NCBI RefSeq assembly: GCF_022229005.1
Contig: NZ_JAKKFD010000035.1
Location: 1 to 64,000, forward strand
Direction: 5' to 3'
DNA from: Micromonospora trifolii
Lineage (GTDB): Bacteria; Actinomycetota; Actinomycetes; Mycobacteriales; Micromonosporaceae
DNA: 64,000 nucleotides
Shown here one piece after another: positions 23,875 to 32,505 of this stretch. Each line of letters begins with the position of its first letter. The stretch's first letter is position 1. A program made the translations under genes and the position numbers. A model generated the notes under the pieces. The model did not search any database, was not told the origin of the DNA, and saw only the letters and a list, made by a program, of their open reading frames with translations.

Positions 23875-26553
23875 ATGCGGAGAAGTCTCGCCGGCACGGT
23901 CGTGTCCGTGTTGGCCGCCGCCACAGCCGTCGTGGTGGTCCCGTTCACCGCCGCTGGGTCGGCCCCCACCCCGGCCACAGCGGAGGCGTACACCTGGCGG
24001 AACGTCCCGGTGGGCGGCGGCGGCTTCGTACCCGGCATCGTCTTCAACCCCACCGAGAAGAACCTCATCTACGCGCGCACCGACATCGGCGGGGCGTACC
24101 GCTGGGAACAGTCCAGCCAGTCCTGGACGCCGCTGCTCGACTGGGTCGGCGCCGACCGGTGGGGCTACAACGGCGTGGTCAGCATCGCCACCGACCCGGT
24201 GCAGACCAACCGGGTGTACGCCGCTGTCGGCATGTACACGAACGGCTGGGACCCGAACAACGGCGCGATTCTGCGCTCCTCCGACAAGGGCGCCACCTGG
24301 CAGGCCACCGAGCTGCCGTTCAAGAACGGCGGCAACATGCCGGGCCGGGGCATGGGGGAGCGGCTCGCCGTCGACCCCAACCGGAACAGCATCGTGTACT
24401 ACGGCGCCGAGGGCGGAAACGGGCTGTGGCGCAGCACCGACCACGGCGTGACCTGGGCCCGCGTCGCCGCCTTCCCCAACGTCGGCAACTACCGGGCGGA
24501 CCCCAGCGACCCGAACGGCTACAACGGGCAGAACCAGGGTCTGACCTGGGTCAGTTTCGACAAGAGCACCGGCACCGCAGGCTCCACCACGCAGACCATC
24601 TACGTGGGCGTGGCGGACAAGGAGAACCCGGTCTACCGCAGCACCGACGGCGGCGTCACCTGGGCGCGCATCGCCGGTCAGCCCACCGGCTACCTGGCCC
24701 ACAAGGGGGTCGTCGACCCGGTCGGTGGTCACCTCTACATCGCCACCAGCGACACCGGCGGCCCGTACGACGGCGGCAAGGGCGACGTCTGGAAGTTCAC
24801 CAGGTCGACCGGGGCCTGGACGCGGATCAGCCCGGTGCCCTCCACCAGCGCCGACGCCTACTTCGGCTACAGCGGGCTGACCATCGATCGGCAACGCCCG
24901 AACACCCTGCTCGTGGCCACCCAGGTCTCCTGGTGGCCGGACGCCATCTTCTTCCGCAGCACCGACGGCGGGGCGACCTGGACGCGGATCTGGGAGTTCA
25001 GCAACTACCCGGAGAGGTCCCGCCGCTACACCATGGACATCACCTCGGTGCCGTGGTTGACCTTCGGTCTCAACCCGGCACCCCCGGAGGACGCGCCCAA
25101 GCTCGGCTGGATGAACGAGTCGGTGGAGATCGACCCGCACGACTCCAACCGCATGATGTACGGCACCGGCGCCACCATCTACGGCACCACCGACCTGACC
25201 AAGTGGGACACCGGCGGTCAGTTCACCCTCCGGCCGATGGTCCGGGGGCTGGAGGAGACCGCCGTCCTCGACCTGATCAGCCCGCCCAGCGGCGCACCCC
25301 TGATCAGCGCTCTCGGCGACGTCGGCGGCTTCCGGCACACCGACCTGGACGCGATCCCGTCGATGCTGTTCACCCAGCCGGTTTTCACGACGACCACCAG
25401 CCTGGACTACGCCGAGAGCAAGCCCGCAGTGCTGGTGCGCGCCGGCAATTTCACCGACGCCGACCGGCCCAACGACAGCCATGTCGCCTTCTCCACCGAC
25501 GGCGGCGCCACCTGGTTCCAGGGCACCGAACCGTCCGGGGTCAACCAGGGCGGCACTGTGGCCGCCGCGGCCGACGGCAGCCGCTTCGTCTGGGCGCCCG
25601 GCGACGCGGGCCAACGCGTCGTCCACTCGGTCGGTTTCGGCAACTCCTGGGCAGCGTCGACCGGCATCCCGGCGAACGCCACCATCGAGTCCGACCGGGT
25701 CGACCCCACCCGGTTCTACGGCTTCAGCGGCGGGCGTTTCTACCTGAGCACCGACGGCGGGGCCAGCTTCACCCCGACGGCAGCGACCGGGCTGCCCACC
25801 ACCGACGTGCGGTTCAAGGCCCTACCGGGCCGGGCCGGTGAACTGTGGCTGGCCGGGCCCGGTGGTCTGTGGCGCTCCACCGACGCCGGCGCCAGCTTCA
25901 CCAGGCTGGGCGCCGTCAGCGCCTCCGGCAACGTCGGTTTCGGCAAGGCGGCACCCGGGCGGACCAACCCCGCCGTGTTCCTCTACGGCACTGTGAACGG
26001 TCAACCGGGCGTGCACCGCTCCGACGACGCCGGCGCGACCTGGGTACGCGTCAACGACGACCGCCACCAGTACGGCAATCCGACCGAGGCGCTGACCGGC
26101 GACCCGCGTGTCCACGGTCGGGTCTACCTCGGCACCAACGGTCGCGGCATCCTGGTCGCCGACCCCACCAGCGGCGAGCCCCCGACCACGCCACCCCCGA
26201 CCACGCCACCGCCCACCACCCCGCCCCCGACCACCCCGCCGCCGTCCGCCGGTTGCGCGGCGACCTACCGGGTGACCGGCTCCTGGTCGGGCGGTTTCCA
26301 GGCCGAGCTGGCGGTCCGCAACACCGGAAGCGCCCCCATCGCCGGCTGGACGCTGGGCTGGACCTTCGCCGACGGCCAGCGCATCGACCAGCTCTGGGGC
26401 GGCACCCACACCCAGACCGGGGCCGCCGTGTCGGTCCGGGACAGCGGCTGGAACGGCGCGCTCGCCGCCGGCGCCAGCACCACCGCCGGTTTCCTCGGCT
26501 CGTGGACCGGTGGCAACACCTCCCCGGCCGCCATCACCTGCACGAGTCGCTGA
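23875..26553 (+). CDS. Secreted xyloglucanase, GH74 with CBM2
   Basis: An 892-aa extracellular enzyme that cleaves the beta-1,4-glucan backbone of xyloglucan. A signal peptide (to about residue 37) is followed by the twin seven-bladed propeller of GH74, marked by repeated sialidase-like RSTDGGxTW motifs. Catalytic residues correspond to Asp70 (YARTDIGGAYRW) and Asp482 (LGDVGGFRH). A Pro-Thr linker of TTPPP repeats (about 769-790) leads to a C-terminal family 2 cellulose-binding module beginning CAATYRVTGSWSGGFQ, with binding tryptophans. GAGAGGA lies 7 nt before ATG 23875. The CebR-like box upstream predicts induction by cello-oligosaccharides. Length and domain order are standard for actinomycete GH74 enzymes. 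Confidence 0.95.
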   Translation: MRRSLAGTVVSVLAAATAVVVVPFTAAGSAPTPATAEAYTWRNVPVGGGGFVPGIVFNPTEKNLIYARTDIGGAYRWEQSSQSWTPLLDWVGADRWGYNGVVSIATDPVQTNRVYAAVGMYTNGWDPNNGAILRSSDKGATWQATELPFKNGGNMPGRGMGERLAVDPNRNSIVYYGAEGGNGLWRSTDHGVTWARVAAFPNVGNYRADPSDPNGYNGQNQGLTWVSFDKSTGTAGSTTQTIYVGVADKENPVYRSTDGGVTWARIAGQPTGYLAHKGVVDPVGGHLYIATSDTGGPYDGGKGDVWKFTRSTGAWTRISPVPSTSADAYFGYSGLTIDRQRPNTLLVATQVSWWPDAIFFRSTDGGATWTRIWEFSNYPERSRRYTMDITSVPWLTFGLNPAPPEDAPKLGWMNESVEIDPHDSNRMMYGTGATIYGTTDLTKWDTGGQFTLRPMVRGLEETAVLDLISPPSGAPLISALGDVGGFRHTDLDAIPSMLFTQPVFTTTTSLDYAESKPAVLVRAGNFTDADRPNDSHVAFSTDGGATWFQGTEPSGVNQGGTVAAAADGSRFVWAPGDAGQRVVHSVGFGNSWAASTGIPANATIESDRVDPTRFYGFSGGRFYLSTDGGASFTPTAATGLPTTDVRFKALPGRAGELWLAGPGGLWRSTDAGASFTRLGAVSASGNVGFGKAAPGRTNPAVFLYGTVNGQPGVHRSDDAGATWVRVNDDRHQYGNPTEALTGDPRVHGRVYLGTNGRGILVADPTSGEPPTTPPPTTPPPTTPPPTTPPPSAGCAATYRVTGSWSGGFQAELAVRNTGSAPIAGWTLGWTFADGQRIDQLWGGTHTQTGAAVSVRDSGWNGALAAGASTTAGFLGSWTGGNTSPAAITCTSR

Positions 26554-26646
26554 GCGGGTGATCCGGGCCGGGACCCCGGATCACCACCAAACACCGGTCC
26601 GCCGGGCCGCCTGAGGGGTCCGGCACCCGGCGGACCGGGTCCACCC

Positions 26647-26703
26647 CAACACCACTGCGGGCCCCGAGCGACTCTGAGTCGCTCGGGGCCCGCAGTGGTG
26701 TTG
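26647..26703. terminator. 57-bp perfect palindrome, bidirectional terminator
   Basis: 28-bp perfectly complementary arms (26647-26674 and 26676-26703) around a single central T. It lies between the convergent stops of the xyloglucanase and a small membrane-protein gene. Predicted RNA would form an extremely stable hairpin in both directions; there is no U-tract. Confidence 0.85.
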
Positions 26704-26707
26704 TCGG

Positions 26708-27106
26708 TCAGATGGCGGGGGAGTTGGGGCGGTCGACGTCGACGAACTCCACGTCGTCGACGGCGTGGTCGTCCCGGCTGCCGGCGGCCCGAGCGGCGGA
26801 GCCGACAGCCCAGCCGACCGCGGCGCCGACGAGCGCGGCGCCGATCAGGAGCGTCCAGGGCAGTGCCGGCTGGCGGCCGGCGAGCGCGTCGAAGGCCAGC
26901 GAGGCACGGCGGCGCGCCTCGTCGGCGGCGGATCCCACCAGGTCACCCGCCCCGTCGGCGAGATCGCTGCTGTTTTGGCGGGCCGAGCGGGCGGTGTCCC
27001 GCACGCTGTCCCCGGCGTAGCTGACGGCCGAGAGCAGGTGCTCCCAGGCCTGGTCCGCAATCCGCTCCGGCTTGCTGCGACGGTCCAGCAGGTTGGTTCC
27101 GAACAT
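26708..27106 (-). CDS. Small membrane protein of unknown function
   Basis: 132 aa. The N-terminal half is an amphipathic, charged helix-rich region (DRRSKPERIADQAWEHL, then SVRDTARSARQNSSDLADG). One hydrophobic segment (about 83-106, PWTLLIGAALVGAAVGWAVG) is followed by an acidic tail (DDHAVDDVEFVDVDRP). The layout resembles small actinobacterial proteins of the DUF3618 or YtxH type, which have a GlyGly-rich TM and helical domain, but the orientation is reversed and I would not assign a family. GAGGAGG 6 nt before ATG 27106 indicates good translation. The stop abuts the 57-bp palindrome. Confidence 0.7.
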   Translation of the reverse strand: MFGTNLLDRRSKPERIADQAWEHLLSAVSYAGDSVRDTARSARQNSSDLADGAGDLVGSAADEARRRASLAFDALAGRQPALPWTLLIGAALVGAAVGWAVGSAARAAGSRDDHAVDDVEFVDVDRPNSPAI

Positions 27107-27276
27107 CGTGGTTACCTCCTCAGGTGCCGAAGCCGCCGGCCACTTCGGACTTCGGCGTCTTTCCAGCGCGTCACGGTGTCGCCTACCCCGCAGTGCCCCG
27201 CGTCAGCCGGACGCAAACCCCGACCTCCGCGGAGCACCGGTAGCTCGGCGCGCCGCAACTCGGCGCGCCAGCCGAC

Positions 27277-27417
27277 TCAGCGCACCGCAGACACGGCGAC
27301 ACCTCGGGCGAAGTCGTCGTCATCGTCGTCATCGTCGCCTCCGCCACCGAAACCGCAGGCCAGGACGAGGGCGAGCAGAACACCGACGCCGGCCAGCCCG
27401 GCAAGTCGCTTGATCAT
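27277..27417 (-). CDS. Tiny poly-aspartate lipoprotein
   Basis: A 46-aa predicted lipoprotein. The signal peptide (MIKRLAGLAGVGVLLALVLAC) ends in a lipobox with acylated Cys21. The remainder is CGFGGGG followed by eight consecutive Asp residues and a short tail FARGVAVSAVR. After processing only about 26 residues remain, displayed at the membrane surface. GGAGAGGA precedes ATG 27417 by about 6 nt. The Asp run is encoded by GAC/GAT repeats (about 27309-27335), so length variation between strains is likely. No function can be inferred beyond a possible cation-binding surface. Confidence 0.65.
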   Translation of the reverse strand: MIKRLAGLAGVGVLLALVLACGFGGGGDDDDDDDDFARGVAVSAVR

Positions 27418-27802
27418 TGAAGATCCTCTCCGTCGCGGGGTGTCCCGGCCGATGCTAGGGCGTGCCGGCAACCGGCGGTGCGGATCGCGCCGGCCGGCGG
27501 TGGGCGACACGCCGACGGCACACGGGGCAGGCGTACGTCCCGGGCCGCTTGTCGGGTGCGCCGGGTCCGGACCGCTACCCTGGTTCGGCGGCGCGTCGGT
27601 CACGACCGATCGGCGATGGTGAGATAACGAAAAGTCTTGAGTAATCAGATACTGAAAAGTACGGATATGGGTGGCTTTGTGGGCCCGGATCCGCGAATTG
27701 CTCATCCCGAGGGGTGGCGACCGAGGCCGTCAGAGGAATACTCTCGGTCGCGGCCCGCGTACTGATGAGGCGCCCGGGGGACGGGCGGGTGGAGGTGCTC
27801 GC
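27418..27802. other. Gene-free stretch upstream of the STAS gene
   Basis: About 385 bp without a convincing coding frame. The segment 27600-27670 is markedly A/T-rich for this genome, with gaaaagt occurring twice (about 27629 and 27653), and probably contains the STAS gene promoter. A hairpin with 9-bp arms gcgaccgag (27717-27725) and ctcggtcgc (27743-27751) lies in the leader. Confidence 0.4.
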
Positions 27803-28165
27803 GTGAGCCTGTCGATCGTGAAGTCGGTTCTGTCCGGTGGTGTCGTGGAGATAGCCCCGCGGGGCGAGATCGACGTCGACACAGCGTACGAGGTGCGCGA
27901 AGCGATCGCAGAGGTGCTGGCCAAGGGCCGCCCGCTGCGCATCGAACTCAACATGAGGTTGGTCACCTTCATCGACTCGGTCGGCATCAGCGCCATGGTC
28001 GCCGGCTTCCAGACAGCCGAGGTCAGCGACGTCAAGCTGGTGGTCACCGAGCCGAGCCGGTTCGTGCACCGGCAGCTCTGGGTGACCGGCCTGCTCGGTC
28101 TCTTCGGCGCCCCGGAGCCCTACTTCGCCGGCGCTGCCACCCCCGAGGTGCTGCCCGGCGCCTGA
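27803..28165 (+). CDS. STAS-domain anti-sigma factor antagonist
   Basis: 120 aa, a single STAS domain as in SpoIIAA/RsbV. The phosphorylatable serine is Ser59 in VTFIDSVGISAM. In this family the unphosphorylated form binds an anti-sigma kinase and frees its sigma factor. No RsbW-like kinase or sigma factor is adjacent, so the partner is elsewhere. GTG 27803 is set by GGAGG 8 nt upstream. The longer in-frame extension upstream is not supported by codon use. Confidence 0.88.
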   Translation: MSLSIVKSVLSGGVVEIAPRGEIDVDTAYEVREAIAEVLAKGRPLRIELNMRLVTFIDSVGISAMVAGFQTAEVSDVKLVVTEPSRFVHRQLWVTGLLGLFGAPEPYFAGAATPEVLPGA

Positions 28166-28183
28166 GCGCGCCGGGCGTCTCCG

Positions 28184-29011
28184 TCAGGGCTGTTCGTCCA
28201 GGCCGGTCAGGTCGACGTCGGTCGCCTCGGTGACCGCTCGGATGGCCGTCACCGACGCGTACCCGGCGGCGAGCAACGCCACGTCCGTGCCCGGCTGCGC
28301 TGCCTGCCCCGGCTCCTCCAGCGAGGTACGGACGAACCCGTGGCCGGATTCGGCCACAGTCATCTGCACCTGACCGAAGCTGGCCAGGGTGCCGCGCCGT
28401 ACCCCGCGCAGCTGCCCGTGCGGCAGATCCGGGGTGTTCACGTTGAGCACGCTCTCCATCGGCGCGGAGGTCAACCGGGGGAGCAGGTCCAGGGCGACCC
28501 GCGCGGCGGTGCTCCAGTGCCGCTCGGCGTCGCGTACCCGGGCGGCGGCGTCCACGGCGGCGCCACCGCTCGCGGCCGTCGCCTCGCCGGCGGAGAGCAC
28601 GTCCAGGGAGACCGCCATTGCCCGGCAGCCGTTGGTGGCGGCGGTGAACGCGGCGCCCACGGTCCCGGAGTGCAGCACCGCCCGGCCGGCGTTGGCGCCC
28701 CGGTTGACGCCGGAGAGCACCACCGACGGCGGTGGGCCGAACGCCCCGTGCAGGGCGATCAGGGTGATGAAGCCCGGTGACCCGGCGACCCCGTACGCCG
28801 GCACACCCGCCAGGTCCGGCAGCGGGTGCTCGTTCACGACGACTCGTCCGTCGCGTTCCATGGCGCTCATCGCGGCGCTGGTGCCGCTCGCCTCCTCCAT
28901 CGGCGCGGCCACCACCACGTCCAGGCCCCGCTGGCGGGCAGCCCAGGCCAGCGCCTGGATGCCCGGCGCCGCGATCCCGTCGTCGTTGGTGATCAACACC
29001 CGCACTGTCAT
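28184..29011 (-). CDS. surE: SurE-like 5'/3'-nucleotidase
   Basis: 275 aa. The metal site motif VLITNDDG (Asn9, Asp10, Asp11) opens the protein, followed by VVVAAPMEEASGTSAA and the family segment SGVNRGANAGRAVLHSGTVGAA. SurE removes phosphate from nucleoside 5'- and 3'-monophosphates and short polyphosphates. Its start overlaps the stop of the upstream sugar-kinase-like gene (ATGA, 29008-29011), giving a two-gene operon. Length is typical, with a somewhat long C-terminus. Confidence 0.92.
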   Translation of the reverse strand: MTVRVLITNDDGIAAPGIQALAWAARQRGLDVVVAAPMEEASGTSAAMSAMERDGRVVVNEHPLPDLAGVPAYGVAGSPGFITLIALHGAFGPPPSVVLSGVNRGANAGRAVLHSGTVGAAFTAATNGCRAMAVSLDVLSAGEATAASGGAAVDAAARVRDAERHWSTAARVALDLLPRLTSAPMESVLNVNTPDLPHGQLRGVRRGTLASFGQVQMTVAESGHGFVRTSLEEPGQAAQPGTDVALLAAGYASVTAIRAVTEATDVDLTGLDEQP

Positions 29012-29985
29012 CGCTCGGCCACCCGCTCGGCCAACTCGTCCGGTGTGGTCCGCTCCTGTTGCCGGCTGTCCGCCGGCACCAGCCGGACGCGGTCCACCAG
29101 GCCGGTGATCGAGTCCAGTCGCCCGGTGCCCAGGCCGTGCCGGGTCACGTTCAGCGCGCCGGCGGCGGCGCCGGTGCGGATGGCGGTCCGAATGTCACCG
29201 CCCCTGGCCACGACGGCCGCCACTCCGGCGGTCATCGAGTCGCCCGCGCCGCGCGGGTCGGCGGCCTCCAGCCGCGGCATCTCGACCTGGAACAGTTCCC
29301 CGTCGATGAGCGCCAACGCCGGCTGGTCGGCGCGGCTCACCACCACCGTCTCCGCGCCGCCCGCGTGCAGCTCGTACATGGCCCGGGTCAGCTCCTCGGT
29401 GTCGTCGCTGCGGGCGCGACCGTCGCGGATCAACTCCTCGTGACTCACCTTGAGGAAGAACACCCCGCTCTCCAGCACCGAACCGAGGTGATCGCCGGAG
29501 AGGTCGACCACCACCCGGCCGCCGTTCGCGCCGAGGTCGGCGGCGAAGCGTCGGTACAGGTCGGCTGGTACGAGCCACGGTTCGTTCGGCCCACTGAGGA
29601 TGCTCACCGAGGCCCGCAGGCCCTCGCCGAGGGCGAGGTTGTACAGCTCGTCGATCTCGTGCCGGCTCAGCGGCTGCCCGGGCACGTCGGCGATCTCCTG
29701 CCGGGAGCCCTCACGGCGATCGTGCACGTACCCGCCGCTGCCGGAGTCCCGGACCACCGCCTTGAGGTCCACGCCCTCGCTGACCAGCAGCGGCTCCAGC
29801 ACCTGGCCGATCTCACCGCCGAGGGCGGCGCAGAGCACCACGTCGACGCCGAGGGAGATCACCATCCGGGCCTGCCAGACGCCCTGCCCGCCGGGGTGCA
29901 GGTGCAGCTCGGGGTGGTCGTTGGGCTGGTCCACTGTCACCGTCAGCTGTGGAGTGGGCGCGAAGACCATCACGTGCCCACTCAT
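29008..29985 (-). CDS. PfkB-family carbohydrate kinase
   Basis: About 325 aa of the ribokinase/PfkB superfamily. The glycine-rich substrate motif HPGGQGVWQARM (30-41) resembles 1-phosphofructokinase and tagatose-6-phosphate kinase. The ATP/anion-hole motif DPRGAGDSMTAG carries the catalytic Asp (about 249). The substrate is not known; neighbours give only SurE. ATG 29985 has no ribosome-binding site of its own. The 6-codon frame ATGAACGGCGACTACCGATGA, preceded by GGAGGG, ends exactly on this ATG (ATGA overlap). Translation may therefore be coupled to that leader, or start in-frame at GTG 30021 (337 aa). Confidence 0.82.
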   Translation of the reverse strand: MSGHVMVFAPTPQLTVTVDQPNDHPELHLHPGGQGVWQARMVISLGVDVVLCAALGGEIGQVLEPLLVSEGVDLKAVVRDSGSGGYVHDRREGSRQEIADVPGQPLSRHEIDELYNLALGEGLRASVSILSGPNEPWLVPADLYRRFAADLGANGGRVVVDLSGDHLGSVLESGVFFLKVSHEELIRDGRARSDDTEELTRAMYELHAGGAETVVVSRADQPALALIDGELFQVEMPRLEAADPRGAGDSMTAGVAAVVARGGDIRTAIRTGAAAGALNVTRHGLGTGRLDSITGLVDRVRLVPADSRQQERTTPDELAERVAER

Positions 29986-30175
29986 CGGTAGTCGCCGTTC
30001 ATGCTGGCCGCCCTCCGGCACCTTCGGAAGATTTTGTACTAACCGACCTTAATGGCGCAGGGAGTGACAGGTCGCCGCATCGGCCCGGTCCGGCGCGGCG
30101 CTGGGGGCCCTGGGGCGTTGCCAGCCAGACATCGGTACGGGACGATCGGGCGACCAGACGACGGCGGGAGACGGT

Positions 30176-30643
30176 GTGCTCAGCAGCGATACCTTCAGCT
30201 ACACCGTCCAGGCCCGGTGCTCACCCGCCGAGGCGGCGGCGTTGCTCAGCGACCTGACCCGGCAGGGCGAGCTGCATCCGCTGATCGTCCGGGTCCGCCG
30301 GGTGCCGCCCCGGCCCGGGGCCCAGGCCAGCTACACGATCAACGACCGGTTGGTGGCCGGTCCGCTGCGGTTCCGGACCACCTACCACGCGGACGTGCTG
30401 ATCAGCGGGGCCGACGAAATCGTCATGGTGGCCCGCCAGTGGCCGGCCACCACGGTGCGCAACCACACCCGACTCCGCGCCGAGCCGGACGGCCTGGTCC
30501 GCATCGACGTCGAGATCACCCTGACCGCGCCGACGCCACTGTTCCGGTACGCGTTCCGCCAGGCCCAAGCCGCTCACCTGGCCCTGGCCACCCGCCTCGG
30601 CGCGGCCCTGGACCACACCAACACCCCCCCAAACCCCACCTGA
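30176..30643 (+). CDS. SRPBCC (START-like) family protein
   Basis: 155 aa. A single START/Bet v 1-like domain is suggested by the opening FSYTVQARCSPAEAAALLSD, which is the usual first strand and helix. Alternating hydrophobic strands and a C-terminal amphipathic helix (FRQAQAAHLALATRLGAAL) follow. Such proteins bind hydrophobic ligands or act as cyclases; the ligand is unknown. GTG 30176 is about 8 nt after GGGAG. It is divergent from the PfkB gene. Confidence 0.75.
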   Translation: MLSSDTFSYTVQARCSPAEAAALLSDLTRQGELHPLIVRVRRVPPRPGAQASYTINDRLVAGPLRFRTTYHADVLISGADEIVMVARQWPATTVRNHTRLRAEPDGLVRIDVEITLTAPTPLFRYAFRQAQAAHLALATRLGAALDHTNTPPNPT

Positions 30644-30668
30644 CCCGCCCCGCACCCTTGCTCGCCGA

Positions 30669-31163
30669 TCATGGAGTTGTGGTGGGGCGGGCGGGTCGGG
30701 AGGTGGGACGGCGGCCCCACGGCTTGTAGGTGGACAGCACCGTCGCGATGATCATCAGGCTGGTCGACACCGCCGGCGCGATGACCAGGTCGGCGCGATC
30801 CCGTGCGGGCAGGGCAGCGCCGACCACTCCGGCGTGGCGCAGGTTCGGGGTGAGCAGGAACAGCACCAGCCCGACCATCACGGTGGTGAGCACGAGCTTG
30901 ACCAGGACCCAGCGGTGGCGCAGCAGGCCCCACGGGGTGAGCAGCGAACTGGCGACTCCGATCAGCCAGACCAGGACGCTCAGCGGCGCGAACAGCACAG
31001 TGCCGACCAGGGCCGTGACCGGATAGACCACAGCCGGGTCGGCGCCCCGCTGCACGGCGATGCCGAGGGTGAGCAGCACCAGGTCGGCGCCGAGCCAGCC
31101 GAGCGAGGTGACGAGGTGCAGGGTGAGCAGCGCCTTGCGGGTGGTGGGTCGGATCCGAGGCAT
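30669..31163 (-). CDS. Four-helix integral membrane protein
   Basis: 164 aa with four predicted transmembrane helices (about 10-33, 43-72, 84-105, 125-145). The opening LLTLHLVTSLGWLGADLVLL is typical of actinobacterial DUF2269-like membrane proteins with a conserved His in TM1. Some relatives bind heme or copper, but I see no further ligand pattern. It converges with the SRPBCC gene, whose stop lies 25 bp away. Confidence 0.7.
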   Translation of the reverse strand: MPRIRPTTRKALLTLHLVTSLGWLGADLVLLTLGIAVQRGADPAVVYPVTALVGTVLFAPLSVLVWLIGVASSLLTPWGLLRHRWVLVKLVLTTVMVGLVLFLLTPNLRHAGVVGAALPARDRADLVIAPAVSTSLMIIATVLSTYKPWGRRPTSRPARPTTTP

Positions 31164-31254
31164 ACCGCGATGCTGCCCGCCGACCGCGGCCGGGTCGTCC
31201 GACGAGCGACGACATCAGCGGTACGTCCGGCGACGTAGCCAGGCCCGGACACAC

Positions 31255-31294
31255 GTGATGCCTGTGAGTCATCAGGATGACTCACAGGCATCAC
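31255..31294. terminator. 40-bp perfect palindrome
   Basis: 19-bp perfect arms (31255-31273 gtgatgcctgtgagtcatc; 31276-31294) around AG. It lies just downstream of the peptidoglycan-hydrolase-like gene (minus strand) and upstream of the membrane-protein gene. It probably acts as a terminator. Confidence 0.75.
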
Positions 31295-31304
31295 GACGCG
31301 TGGC

Positions 31305-32369
31305 TCAGTAGACCGACAGGTGTACGTGGTTGGTGTGGTCCGTGGACGGGGTGCCGTGCGCCCCGCTGTACGACTTCCACCCGCTGCTGGGCAGCCAGAT
31401 CTGCCGGTACCAGATCACGTAGAGCACGGCGAGCCGGTCCGCGTTGCGGATGAAGTACGCCGCCAGGTTGTTGCCGTACGTCTTGTCGCCGCCGGTGGCG
31501 TTCCCGCCGAAGCCGCCCTTCTGCGCCGCGAAGTCGCAGGCCCGGCCCTTCGGGTGTTCACCGGAGCCGCTGGGGCGGTGGCACGAGACGTACCTGGTGA
31601 AGCCCGCGGCCTTGGCCTGGTTGAGCGCGTGCAGGGTGCGTGGGGTGATGCAGCCGCTGGCCGGGGTGGGGTCGTTGACGCTGCACGACTCGGAGGGCCA
31701 GGAGCCGTCCGAGTTGCGCGGCGCGGCTGTCGCGTTGGCGCTGGAGGTGCCCCGGTTGGAGCCGGCGTCGGCGGTGGTCTGCGGCTTGGGTGTGGTGGCC
31801 ACGGTCAGGGCCCGTTCGGCCTGCTCCTTGCGCTTGGCCATCACCGCGACCTGCTTGCGCTGTTCGTTGATCTCGCCGTCCAGGGCGACCCGGGTGCGGT
31901 TGGCCTTGTCCTTGCTGTTCAGCAGGTCGCGCAGTACCCGGTCCTCGTTGGCCGCCACAGCGTCCAGCGCGGCCGCCCGGTCCATGAACCCTTCCGGGGT
32001 GTTGCTGTTGAGCAGCGCCGACATCGCACCGAGCCGGCCGGTGCGGTAGGCCACTTCGGCGATCTCGCCGACCTTGCCGTTGCGCTGGTCGATCTCGACC
32101 TCGATGGTCTTCAGCTGGGTGGCGAGTTGCTTCTGCCGTTGCACTGAGGTGTCCAGGGCGCGCTTCGCGTCCAGGTAGCCCTTGCTGGCCGCCTCCAGTT
32201 GGGCGCGCAACGCCGGGGTGCCGCCCTCCTCGTCGGAGTCGGGTGCGGCGGCCCGCAGGCCGGTCGGGGGAGCGGCCGAGGCGGTGCCGGCCGGAAGCGC
32301 GACGCCGAGGGCGAACATCGCGACGATCAGGGCCGCCAGTCGGGCGGCGGGTGGTCGTGCTGGTGCCAC
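31305..32369 (-). CDS. Secreted coiled-coil protein with M15/ARB_07466-like C-terminal domain
   Basis: 354 aa. A signal peptide (to about residue 35) is followed by a long coiled coil (about 55-200, QLEAASKGYLDAKRALDTS ...). A low-complexity Thr/Ser/Asn linker (about 205-235) and a C-terminal domain follow. The latter contains GEHPKGRACDF and HTNHVHLSVY, which match the metal-binding H-x6-D and H-x-H pattern of VanY/M15-type peptidases. The layout resembles cell-wall hydrolases of the RipA/NlpC type but with a different catalytic head. GTG 32369 follows GGAAGGA. A c-di-AMP riboswitch lies directly upstream, as for many actinobacterial wall hydrolases. Confidence 0.82.
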   Translation of the reverse strand: MAPARPPAARLAALIVAMFALGVALPAGTASAAPPTGLRAAAPDSDEEGGTPALRAQLEAASKGYLDAKRALDTSVQRQKQLATQLKTIEVEIDQRNGKVGEIAEVAYRTGRLGAMSALLNSNTPEGFMDRAAALDAVAANEDRVLRDLLNSKDKANRTRVALDGEINEQRKQVAVMAKRKEQAERALTVATTPKPQTTADAGSNRGTSSANATAAPRNSDGSWPSESCSVNDPTPASGCITPRTLHALNQAKAAGFTRYVSCHRPSGSGEHPKGRACDFAAQKGGFGGNATGGDKTYGNNLAAYFIRNADRLAVLYVIWYRQIWLPSSGWKSYSGAHGTPSTDHTNHVHLSVY

Positions 32370-32387
32370 TGCGCATGTCCTTCCGTC

Positions 32388-32505
32388 AGCCGCCGACCGG
32401 GTTAGCTGACGGGTTCGGGACGGAAGATCCCTACCGCTGACGCGGATGCACCCCAGGAACATGGTTCCCCGGTTCGCCCAGCTGGGCGATTAGGCGACGA
32501 CCACC
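32388..32505 (-). ncRNA. Cyclic di-AMP riboswitch (ydaO-yuaA type)
   Basis: Read on the minus strand, the leader contains the conserved blocks of the ydaO-yuaA class in order: a 5' GCCTAATCGCCCAGCTGGGCG, then GAACCGGGGAACC, GGGGTGCATCC, a variable P-stem, and the 3' block CCCGAACCCGTCAGCTAACC. The aptamer ends about 20 nt before the GTG of the hydrolase-like gene, overlapping its ribosome-binding region. In actinobacteria this riboswitch class controls wall-remodelling and osmotic genes and usually turns expression off when c-di-AMP is high. Exact ends are approximate. Confidence 0.9.
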
